Position numbers and translations under genes: made by a program
NCBI GenBank assembly: GCA_003445855.1
Contig: DMCG01000117.1
Location: 4,068-10,033 of the forward strand
From: Spartobacteria bacterium
GTDB taxonomy: Bacteria > Verrucomicrobiota > Verrucomicrobiia > Chthoniobacterales > UBA10450
DNA length: 5,966 nucleotides
Reading direction: 5' to 3'
The notes under the pieces: generated by a model
Database searches by the model: none
Told to the model about the DNA's origin: nothing
The model's input: only the letters and a program-made list of their open reading frames with translations
Part shown: positions 1 to 5,966 of the stretch, in pieces
Position numbering within the stretch: the stretch's first letter is position 1
Layout of the letters: each line of letters begins with the position of its first letter

Positions 1-1220
1 TTACTGGGATGGGGGTACTCGCGCCGAACGGGATTGGCTTGGAAGCATTCTGGGATTCCCTCATTGCCGGCCGCAGCGGCATTGGCCCGATTACGCTCTT
101 CGACGCAACCGATCATCCAAGCCGGATCGCCGGAGAGGTGAAAAATTTCAATCCGCTGGATTATATGCCAGCTCAATGGAAGCCCAAGCGCATGGCGAGG
201 CATACACAACTGGCTTATGCCGCAACCCAGATGGCTCTCAAGCATGCGGATTTTAATCCCGGGCTCGAAGAATCCGCGACTGTTCTGCCGATTTGTATCG
301 GTGTAAGCACGAGCGCAATGGACGTTCTTGAACGTGGGTTTTGCGAGCTTCAGGAACGCGGGCCAAGAGGAGTCAACCCTGGAGTGGTGCGCAACTGTCA
401 ACCACAGGCTGTCGCTCATTTGATAGCTGAAAAACTAGGAGTTGAAACGGAGGCCGCCACAATTTCTTCCGCATGCCCCTCCGGCATTGATGCGATCGCG
501 GCAGCTGCATTGCAGATCAGATCTGCAAAAGCAGACATGGCGATCGCCGGCGGCGCTGATGCACACGTGATGCCCCTGGCGATGGCCTCTTTCGCTTCTG
601 CCGGTCTAAGTTCGCTTGCGAACTCTGATCCTGCTCACGCAAGCAGACCGTACGACTCGGCGAGCGACTCGGGTGTTATTTCTGAAGGCGCCGGCGTCAT
701 CATCTTAGAAAACCTCGAACATGCTATCGGGCGCGGCGCGGAAACATATCTGGAAATCACCGGGTACGCGGCGCAGACGGACCATGATGCCGACGATCCT
801 TTCGCCGGTCTTGCTGCTACGATGCGGCTCGCATTAGCAAACGCTTGCCGCGACGCTCGAGAAATTGACTATATCTGCTCGTACGGTCCGGGGCATCCGG
901 TGCTCGATGCGGGGGAAGTAAAAATGATTCGCCGAGTGTTCGGCGCGGCCGCCGATCATGTCCCGGTCAGTTCGATAAAAGGGGTCACTGGAAATCCGCT
1001 GGCTGCCGCCGGACCGTTTCAACTGATCGCCTGCGCGCTGGCCTTTAAGCACAATGTAATCCCGCCAACTGCGAATCACGACTCCCCAAATTTCGACTGT
1101 GATTTGGATTTCGTGCCGAAGAAGGCACGGAAGGCACTACTCAATTGTATATTAATCAACGTCCGCGGCTTGGGCGGAGGCAATAGCAGTATGGTGGTGG
1201 AGCGGGTCCAAATGATATGA
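1..1220 (+). CDS. Beta-ketoacyl-ACP synthase (FabF/KAS II fold), 5'-truncated, catalytic histidines replaced
   Basis: Thiolase-fold ketosynthase of fatty acid or polyketide synthesis, presumably cytoplasmic. The reading frame is open to the window edge, and codons 3-8 give Thr-Gly before the ATG at 9. This completes the family's N-terminal TGMG motif, so the real start lies upstream and about a dozen residues are missing. Counting from the Met at 9, the nucleophile is Cys156 in SSACPSG. The usual HGT histidine is Tyr292 (SYGPGHP), and the second histidine of TGHLLGAAG is Asn329 (TGNPLAAAG). Lys324, Glu303, the VIPPT strand (about 350-354) and the CDLDFVP segment are conserved. The GFGGTN loop reads GLGGGN, with Leu388 in place of the gatekeeper Phe. 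Family membership is clear, but decarboxylative condensation looks impaired. It may be a chain-length-factor-like or transacylating partner of a complete ketosynthase. The stop overlaps the next start as ATGA. Confidence 0.9.
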   Translation, partial: TGMGVLAPNGIGLEAFWDSLIAGRSGIGPITLFDATDHPSRIAGEVKNFNPLDYMPAQWKPKRMARHTQLAYAATQMALKHADFNPGLEESATVLPICIGVSTSAMDVLERGFCELQERGPRGVNPGVVRNCQPQAVAHLIAEKLGVETEAATISSACPSGIDAIAAAALQIRSAKADMAIAGGADAHVMPLAMASFASAGLSSLANSDPAHASRPYDSASDSGVISEGAGVIILENLEHAIGRGAETYLEITGYAAQTDHDADDPFAGLAATMRLALANACRDAREIDYICSYGPGHPVLDAGEVKMIRRVFGAAADHVPVSSIKGVTGNPLAAAGPFQLIACALAFKHNVIPPTANHDSPNFDCDLDFVPKKARKALLNCILINVRGLGGGNSSMVVERVQMI

Positions 1221-1285
1221 CCATTGTAACGGGCATCGGAGCAAAAACCAGCGCAACGGTCTTAAAGCGCGTCGGCAGGAAATGA
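1217..1285 (+). CDS. 22-residue mini-ORF resembling a ketosynthase N-terminus, coupled at both ends
   Basis: This short frame starts at an ATG overlapping the ketosynthase TGA (ATGA, 1217-1220) and ends at a TGA overlapping the first kinase's ATG (ATGA, 1282-1285). It begins MTIVTGIGAKTSA, which resembles the first strand of FabF-type ketosynthases (VVTGIGAVTS-like), then diverges into a basic tail ending KRVGRK. A GGAG at 1199-1202 lies 14 nt upstream of the ATG, longer than usual for a ribosome binding site. Two readings are possible: the remnant of a second ketosynthase gene, deleted when the kinase pair became joined, or a coupling or leader peptide that carries ribosomes to the kinase start. 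The match covers only about 12 residues, so chance is not excluded. Expression is unproven. Confidence 0.4.
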   Translation: MTIVTGIGAKTSATVLKRVGRK

Positions 1286-3795
1286 CAGACGTTACGGTTC
1301 CAACTCTCGGGGCGCTGCTTGTCCAATCTGCCATTGGTTTGGTTGTATTCCAGGCGAATCGACACAGGCTGGCGAACCAGTGCTTCTTGCTGCTTTCGTT
1401 AGCAATCGATGCGTGGCTCGGCAGTCTCTATTTAGCGTTTATTGCCAGCAATCCGCAGGTCGCAGAATTTGCTATCCGACAAGCTTCGGCTAGCGGCGCG
1501 ATGTATCTCGCGGTGCTAAATCTTCTTCGCCTTTCGGTCAGGCAAAAGCAGCCGGGTTGGCGCAGCCTTCTTCGCCATTCTCGCGTTTGGCTGCTTCTCA
1601 CCATCGCCGTCGTGGTCCTTTGCCAGACAAAGGCGTTTTTGCAAGGCGCACAAATGCCGCACCAGACGGGCGGCGCACCCAGCCCGATTTACGGGCAGGC
1701 GGTTTACCTTTATGCGGTCTATTTTGTTGTTGCATTCGTCGCGCTGATCATCAGCTATTGGCGCGACCTGAGGAAGACCACCGGTGGCGAGCATGCCGAG
1801 CTCGCGTTCATCCTGATCGGCGCGGTTTCAGGCGTAGCCTTCGCGCTGCTGCTAGCGTTTACCCTGGATTTTCTTGTCGGACAAGAAAAGTCGATCTGGT
1901 TCGCGCCATTTCGCGTTGTTTTTATCAGTCTCGTAATCGCGTACGGCATCGCCACTCGAAAAATTTTAGAGGTAGGCTTTTTCCTCCGGCGCGCGATGGC
2001 TTACGTGCTCCTGGTTGTCTATCTTCTCGTTCTTTATGGGTTCGTGTGGTGGCTCGCGTTCACTGTGTTTGCCCCGCTGCTGCCGAACGATGCGAGATCG
2101 CTGGCACACGTCCTCGCCGCACTAGTGGTGGCCTTTGCGATGGCGCCGGCGCGCGGAATTTCTCAACGCCTGGCGGACCGGCTTTTCGTCGGTACGCGCC
2201 GCCTCGACTTCCAAGCAACCATGAAGCAGGCGGCGGCGATCCTGAAATCGGTCACCACTTTACGCGATCTTCTCGAACGGTTCGCAGAAACGATTGCGCA
2301 AGCGGCGGACACGAACCGCGTGATGATTTTGTTGTCGCGAAAAGATCTTTACGCGCAGCACTATCCGGCGCCGACCCGACAAAGCAAGATTGATCTCCCG
2401 AGAGACCATCCTCTTCTGACTTATCTCAAAGCCTCGGGAGAACCGATCGTGCTGGATGAGTTGCATCGCATTCGCTCCACGCCCGAAGTGCACCGTGTCA
2501 TTGCCCAGATGCACCATCTCAATCTCGCCGTCGTGATGGGAATTTTCGCGCGCGATCAGCTCGAAGGTGTCATGCTCCTCGGTTCACGTCTTTCCGGACG
2601 AATTTACGGCAGCGTGGAGCAGAACGCGCTCCAGGTTCTTTGCGGTCAGCTCGCCGTCGCCATCGAAAACGCGGAACTGTTTACCGAAGTGCAGAACGCG
2701 AAGATTTATAACGAAACGCTTCTCGAAAATCTGACGACGGGCGTGATTGCGGCGGGAATTGATGAGCGCATTACTGTTTTCAACAATGAGGCCGGGCAGA
2801 TCACAGAATTGAATTCGCGGGACATTCTCGATCACACCATCGATGAACTTCCAGAAGCGCTCCGAGATGCATTGCGCGACACATTGCGAACCGGTGAGAG
2901 CCAGGAAAATAACGAGCTTGTCCTGCGGTTCGACGATCGAGGCGTCATTGTTCGCGCCAGCACGTCCATCTTTCGGGGCGAAGATCGACAAGTACTCGGC
3001 GCCTTGATGGTGCTGACCGACATCACTGCGCTCAAGCGGCTCGAGCTGCAAATCCGCCGCAGCGATCGCCTCGCCAGTCTGGGCACGCTCTCCGCCGGAA
3101 TGGCTCACGAAATTAAAAACCCGCTCGTCTCGATCAAGACCTTCGCGCAACTGCTGCCCGAGCGATATCAGGATTCTGATTTTCGGGAAACATTCTCAAA
3201 CCTGATCGGTCACGAGATCGATCGGATCGATTCGCTGGTCAACCAGTTGCTCCGCTTCGCGCGGCCCGCGAAGCCACGCCTCAAGCCGATGCACGTGCAC
3301 GAGGTTTTGGAAAAGTCGCTCCTGCTCATCGGCCATCGATTGTATCAAAAAGACATTAAATTAACTCGTTCCTGGGAGGCAAATGTTGATACACTCCACG
3401 CCGATGCCGACCAACTCGAACAGGTTTTCCTCAACTTTTTCATCAACGCCATGGACGCGATGAAGCGCGGCGGCGAACTCAACGTAAGCACACAGATCGG
3501 GACCGGCGAAGAGTGGGTGGCCGCGATTGCGCACGGCAACGGTGAATCGCAGGAAATTCTTCGCATCACCATCCGCGACACGGGCGAAGGAATTCGCGGC
3601 GAGGATATCCCCCATGTTTTCGATCCGTTTTTTTCCACAAAAGATTACGGCACCGGGTTGGGATTGTCGGTCGTCCACGGAATAATTCAGGAACATGGCG
3701 GCCAAATTGAAGTGGAAAGCGAACTCAGGAAAGGCACGGCATTCCACATCTTGCTTCCGCTCGTTCGCTTTGACAGCGAGGTGGCCGCGGCATGA
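1282..3795 (+). CDS. Membrane sensor histidine kinase (multi-TM, GAF, PAS, HisKA, HATPase)
   Basis: Two-component sensor of 837 residues, predicted to autophosphorylate on His609 and pass phosphate to an unseen response regulator. Residues 8-292 hold about eight or nine hydrophobic segments (near 8-24, 33-55, 68-85, 101-119, 137-160, 174-200, 207-224, 238-262, 273-292), resembling the 7TM-type N-terminal region of histidine kinases. A GAF domain spans about 320-465, then a helical linker and a PAS domain (about 478-585). The NtrB-like HisKA domain has MAHEIKNPL (His609). The ATPase domain shows the N box at Asn722, G1 box DTGEG (766-770), F box DPFFSTK (781-787) and G2 box YGTGLGL (789-795), so it looks active. 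No in-frame ATG, GTG or TTG lies between the upstream stop at 1213 and this ATG. An AGGA one base before the ATG is too close to act as a normal ribosome binding site, which suggests coupling to the preceding frame. Ligand and partner are unknown. Confidence 0.93.
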   Translation: MTDVTVPTLGALLVQSAIGLVVFQANRHRLANQCFLLLSLAIDAWLGSLYLAFIASNPQVAEFAIRQASASGAMYLAVLNLLRLSVRQKQPGWRSLLRHSRVWLLLTIAVVVLCQTKAFLQGAQMPHQTGGAPSPIYGQAVYLYAVYFVVAFVALIISYWRDLRKTTGGEHAELAFILIGAVSGVAFALLLAFTLDFLVGQEKSIWFAPFRVVFISLVIAYGIATRKILEVGFFLRRAMAYVLLVVYLLVLYGFVWWLAFTVFAPLLPNDARSLAHVLAALVVAFAMAPARGISQRLADRLFVGTRRLDFQATMKQAAAILKSVTTLRDLLERFAETIAQAADTNRVMILLSRKDLYAQHYPAPTRQSKIDLPRDHPLLTYLKASGEPIVLDELHRIRSTPEVHRVIAQMHHLNLAVVMGIFARDQLEGVMLLGSRLSGRIYGSVEQNALQVLCGQLAVAIENAELFTEVQNAKIYNETLLENLTTGVIAAGIDERITVFNNEAGQITELNSRDILDHTIDELPEALRDALRDTLRTGESQENNELVLRFDDRGVIVRASTSIFRGEDRQVLGALMVLTDITALKRLELQIRRSDRLASLGTLSAGMAHEIKNPLVSIKTFAQLLPERYQDSDFRETFSNLIGHEIDRIDSLVNQLLRFARPAKPRLKPMHVHEVLEKSLLLIGHRLYQKDIKLTRSWEANVDTLHADADQLEQVFLNFFINAMDAMKRGGELNVSTQIGTGEEWVAAIAHGNGESQEILRITIRDTGEGIRGEDIPHVFDPFFSTKDYGTGLGLSVVHGIIQEHGGQIEVESELRKGTAFHILLPLVRFDSEVAAA
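3778..3795 (+). promoter_or_regulatory. Ribosome binding site and ATGA overlap at the kinase-kinase junction
   Basis: GAGGTG at 3778-3783 matches the anti-Shine-Dalgarno core and lies 8 nt before the ATG at 3792. That ATG overlaps the first kinase's TGA (3793-3795). This favours the first of the two adjacent Met codons (3792 rather than 3795) and suggests the two kinases are made together by coupled translation. Confidence 0.65.
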
Positions 3796-5798
3796 TGCCT
3801 CCGCCGGTCTGCATTTTATACACGCAGGATCCCGATCTCGTCCGGCGGGTGAAAGCGTTCCTGCGCACGATCGCGCAAACGCGTCACGTGTCGGAGACGA
3901 GTCGTCTCGATGCCGTGTTGCAGCAAGCCAATCCCGCGCTGCTCATCATGGATCTCCACGCAAAGGAAAGTCGCGATTTGCTCGAACAAATTCAAAAGGA
4001 CTGGCCGGAGGTCTTGATCATCGCGCTGGGCATAGCGCGATCCGAACCATTGCGCGAAGCAGAGCAAAGCGGAATTTACGCAGCCGATGACCTGCAGCTC
4101 GACCGGCCTCACTTCCAGGCGTTGGTCGGACGCGCGTTTGACTACTTAAAAGTTTTGCAGGACAACCGGGAACTACGCGAAGAATCCACCGGTACTACTC
4201 TCAACCAGCCGCCACCCAGAATTGAGGTTGCGACCGATCGCTATGGAATGCCTTCGCTCCCCTTGCTGCGCTTCCCCCGTGTCTTCCGCCGGTTCGATAA
4301 CGTCGACGCGCTCCTTGCCAACGTTGTGGAAAACGTCGCTGATGCCGCGGGTGTGACGCGGGTCGGGATTTTTTCGAAAATTCGGAAGGGCGATCGCTAT
4401 CGGCTGCGGGCGGGCCTACGCTGCTTGCCCGAGACGAACGAAGTTGAATTCGGCGAACGCGACCCACTGGTGCGCTGGTTTGAGCTGCACGCGCATTTGA
4501 TTTGCCGCGCGAATCTCGCGCAAACGCCCGACCGCGTCGAGCGATCACTTCTTCGCCGTGCGCTCGACACTTTCGGAGCGGAAGTGATCGTTCCGCTCTA
4601 TGCGCGTGGCCGCATAATCGGATGGCTCTTCTTTGGTCATCGCGTAACCGGGCAGCGCTTCGATTATCACGACCTCGAAGGACTGATGATTCTCGCCGAG
4701 CATGTTTCGACTGTCCTCGAAAACGCGCTTCTCTACGAGGAAATCACGCTGCAAAAAACCCTGGCTGAAACCCTGCTCAAATCGATCCCGCCGGGAATCG
4801 TGGCGACCGATGAAAACGCCATCGTTCGCTGGTTCAATCCCACCGCCGAACAAATTCTGGGATTGTCGAGCAAGGATGTCTTGAATAAGCCGATCGAATC
4901 TGCCGGAAGCAGACTCGCGGCATTTCTTCGCGAGACGCTCGACTCAAAGACTAATCTGCCGCCGCAGCAATGGATCGACAATAAGACGCGCCGATCGCTC
5001 GCGGTCGAGACACGCCGGCTTGTCGACGAACACACGCCTCTCGGCGCGGTCGCTGTCGTCCACGATCTCACCGCCGAGGAAACTTTGCGCGAAAAGCAAA
5101 CTCTCCTCGATCGTGCCGTCTTTTGGACAGACTTGGCCGCCAGTATGTCCCACGAAATCCGCAATCCGCTCGTTGCGATCAAAACGTTCGCGCAGCTTCT
5201 CCCCGAGCGATTTGACGACGCCGATTTTCGAAAAGATTTCAACGAAATCGTCGTTCGGGAGGTCGACCGCCTCGATAAGATCATCACGCAGATCAACAAC
5301 TTTGCGCATCCGCCTGAGCTCGTGTTCAAACCAATTGACGTGCGCACGCCTGTGAAAAAGGCCATCGAGATCGCGCGCGATCGCTTCGCCGCCAATGGGG
5401 GGTTGGCCGTTGAAACTTCGCTGCCTAACGATCTGCCGAAGGTGCTCGGTGACGAAACAGCATTGACCGAGGCCTTCGCGCATCTCGTCGCCAACGCGGC
5501 CGAAGCGCTTTCGGGACGGACCAAACCGCGTATTACCCTGACCGCAAAACCGATTCGCGAAGGCAAGCATGCCAGCGGTGTCATCGTGACCGTGCGCGAC
5601 AACGGCAAAGGCATCGCGCCCGATTTGAAAGACAAAATCTTTTCGCCTTTTTGCACGACCAAGCCCCGCGGAATGGGACTTGGCCTTCCCATCGTCAAGC
5701 GCACCGTCTTCGATCACAACGGCCGCGTCGACATCGATTCGACATCACACGGCACATTGGTGAGCGTCATGTTGCCCGCCAGCCCGAACGGAAACTGA
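3792..5798 (+). CDS. Soluble histidine kinase with N-terminal pseudo-receiver (REC-like, GAF, PAS, HisKA, HATPase)
   Basis: Cytoplasmic sensor kinase of 668 residues with no membrane segment. Residues 5-120 follow a receiver fold. Asp54 sits at the phosphoacceptor place (LLIMDL), but the acidic pair after strand 1 is Thr11-Gln12, the switch Thr/Ser is replaced (Ala78-Leu79-Gly80), and the conserved Lys before Pro is Arg105 (LDRP). It is therefore probably a pseudo-receiver. A Pro-containing linker (about 125-160) leads to a GAF domain (about 165-312), a helical linker and a PAS domain (about 325-430). HisKA has MSHEIRNPL with His454. The ATPase domain has Asn568, G1 DNGKG (603-607), F box FSPFCTTK (617-624) and G2 GMGLGL (627-632). 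All catalytic motifs are present. The core parallels the upstream kinase, and IKTFAQLLPER is identical in both, which points to duplication. The gene ends in tandem in-frame stops, TGA then TAA. Ligand and target regulator are unknown. Confidence 0.92.
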   Translation: MMPPPVCILYTQDPDLVRRVKAFLRTIAQTRHVSETSRLDAVLQQANPALLIMDLHAKESRDLLEQIQKDWPEVLIIALGIARSEPLREAEQSGIYAADDLQLDRPHFQALVGRAFDYLKVLQDNRELREESTGTTLNQPPPRIEVATDRYGMPSLPLLRFPRVFRRFDNVDALLANVVENVADAAGVTRVGIFSKIRKGDRYRLRAGLRCLPETNEVEFGERDPLVRWFELHAHLICRANLAQTPDRVERSLLRRALDTFGAEVIVPLYARGRIIGWLFFGHRVTGQRFDYHDLEGLMILAEHVSTVLENALLYEEITLQKTLAETLLKSIPPGIVATDENAIVRWFNPTAEQILGLSSKDVLNKPIESAGSRLAAFLRETLDSKTNLPPQQWIDNKTRRSLAVETRRLVDEHTPLGAVAVVHDLTAEETLREKQTLLDRAVFWTDLAASMSHEIRNPLVAIKTFAQLLPERFDDADFRKDFNEIVVREVDRLDKIITQINNFAHPPELVFKPIDVRTPVKKAIEIARDRFAANGGLAVETSLPNDLPKVLGDETALTEAFAHLVANAAEALSGRTKPRITLTAKPIREGKHASGVIVTVRDNGKGIAPDLKDKIFSPFCTTKPRGMGLGLPIVKRTVFDHNGRVDIDSTSHGTLVSVMLPASPNGN

Positions 5799-5800
5799 TA

Positions 5801-5842
5801 ATTTCCGATTTCCGATTCGCGATTTCCGACTTAAGATTTGCC
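5801..5842 (+). repeat. Degenerate 7-bp tandem repeat, six units
   Basis: Starting just after the second kinase's stop, six contiguous heptamers read ATTTCCG, ATTTCCG, ATTCGCG, ATTTCCG, ACTTAAG and ATTTGCC. Units 1, 2 and 4 are identical and the 7-base register is never broken. Intergenic low-complexity heptamer tracts of this kind are found in many environmental bacterial genomes. The function here is unknown; replication slippage or a protein-binding array are both possible. Confidence 0.7.
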
Positions 5843-5849
5843 GCGTAAC

Positions 5850-5877
5850 CGCGCCTAGCGCGCAAGATCGACATCTT
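5850..5877 (+). other. Two small inverted repeats between the kinase and aldolase genes
   Basis: CGCGC-CTA-GCGCG (5850-5862) forms a 5-bp stem with a 3-base loop. AAGAT-CGAC-ATCTT (5864-5877) forms a 5-bp stem with a 4-base loop and ends 6 bases before the aldolase ATG. Neither is followed by a T run, so an intrinsic terminator is not supported. They could be weak RNA hairpins in the aldolase leader, or chance. Confidence 0.25.
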
Positions 5878-5883
5878 CAACCT

Positions 5884-5966
5884 ATGATCGTCACCACCGC
5901 TCAACTCTACAAAGTCGCCTACGGCAAATTCGCGGTCGGCGCGTACAACATCAACAACATGGAGCA
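5884..5966 (+). CDS. Class II fructose-bisphosphate aldolase, N-terminal fragment
   Basis: The frame opens with ATG and runs off the window end; 27 complete codons are visible. The residues MIVTTAQLYKVAYGKFAVGA followed by YNINNMEQ match the start of class II (metal-dependent) aldolases, where (Y/F)A(V/I)GA(Y/F)N-NNMEQ is the first barrel strand and loop. The family cleaves fructose 1,6-bisphosphate to glyceraldehyde 3-phosphate and dihydroxyacetone phosphate in glycolysis and gluconeogenesis, in the cytoplasm. The zinc ligands and catalytic residues lie beyond the window, so a related ketose-bisphosphate aldolase specificity (for example tagatose) cannot be excluded. No in-frame upstream ATG lies in the intergenic gap and no clear Shine-Dalgarno sequence precedes the start. 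It is separated from the kinases by 85 bp and is probably a functionally unrelated unit. Confidence 0.85.
   Translation, partial: MIVTTAQLYKVAYGKFAVGAYNINNME

Noticed and set aside
9..11. ATG at 9 as the true start of the ketosynthase
   Set aside because: The two codons before it encode Thr-Gly, completing the conserved TGMG motif, and the frame stays open to the edge. The Met is internal and the gene is truncated by the window.
1557..2393. Plus-strand open frame of 278 codons inside the first kinase
   Set aside because: It is an out-of-frame shadow of the membrane and GAF regions, rich in Arg and Pro with no domain signature.
2584..3150. Minus-strand open frame of 188 codons
   Set aside because: It is antisense to the PAS and HisKA region of the first kinase, with no recognisable motif and no start context.
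1282..3795. Assignment as PrsK of the exosortase/PEP-CTERM system
   Set aside because: The membrane-plus-GAF layout is similar, but this protein has an extra PAS domain, and no PrsR-type NtrC regulator or exosortase gene is adjacent.
4733..5704. Long minus-strand open frame of 323 codons, with an overlapping one at 4944-5717
   Set aside because: Both lie antisense within the second kinase, whose domains account for the whole region. The translations are rich in Ser and Arg with no recognisable domain, typical of shadow frames in GC-rich DNA.
5801..5842. CRISPR array or transposon end
   Set aside because: Units are 7 bp and contiguous, with no spacers, and there is no transposase or terminal inverted repeat.
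5651..5848. Short plus-strand frame ending in a repeated SDFRFA-like peptide
   Set aside because: Its first part is an out-of-frame shadow of the kinase ATPase domain, and its tail is simply the translated heptamer repeat.
5850..5862. GC hairpin as an intrinsic terminator
   Set aside because: The stem is only 5 bp and no T run follows, so terminator function is not supported.

Overview
The window is a GC-rich, densely coded bacterial segment with every gene on the + strand. Nothing fixes the species. A class II aldolase of the NNMEQ type, large multi-domain sensor kinases, tight packing and an intergenic 7-bp repeat would fit Verrucomicrobiota or a similar environmental phylum, but that placement is an inference and a weak one.

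Layout: (1) positions 1-1220 hold a beta-ketoacyl-ACP synthase of the FabF/KAS II fold, cut at its 5' end by the window edge. It keeps the nucleophilic cysteine but has lost both catalytic histidines (now Tyr and Asn). (2) Positions 1217-1285 hold a 22-codon mini-ORF whose first residues look like a ketosynthase N-terminus. It is joined by ATGA overlaps to the genes on both sides. (3) Positions 1282-3795 encode an 837-residue membrane histidine kinase (multi-pass membrane region, GAF, PAS, HisKA, HATPase). (4) Positions 3792-5798 encode a 668-residue soluble histidine kinase with the same GAF-PAS-HisKA-HATPase core, but with a degenerate receiver domain in place of the membrane region; it overlaps the first kinase by ATGA. 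(5) Positions 5799-5883 are a short intergenic gap with six contiguous 7-bp units and two small inverted repeats. (6) From 5884 a class II fructose-bisphosphate aldolase gene begins and runs off the window.

The ketosynthase, mini-ORF and two kinases look like one translationally coupled unit. A plausible reading is that the ketosynthase-like protein is the chain-length-factor-like or non-condensing partner of a true ketosynthase encoded upstream. The two kinases look like ancient paralogues, one membrane-bound and one cytoplasmic. No response regulator with an output domain is present, so the signalling target is unknown. The aldolase is probably a separate housekeeping unit. There is no gene-free stretch above 300 bases, and no RNA gene, insertion sequence or CRISPR array was seen.
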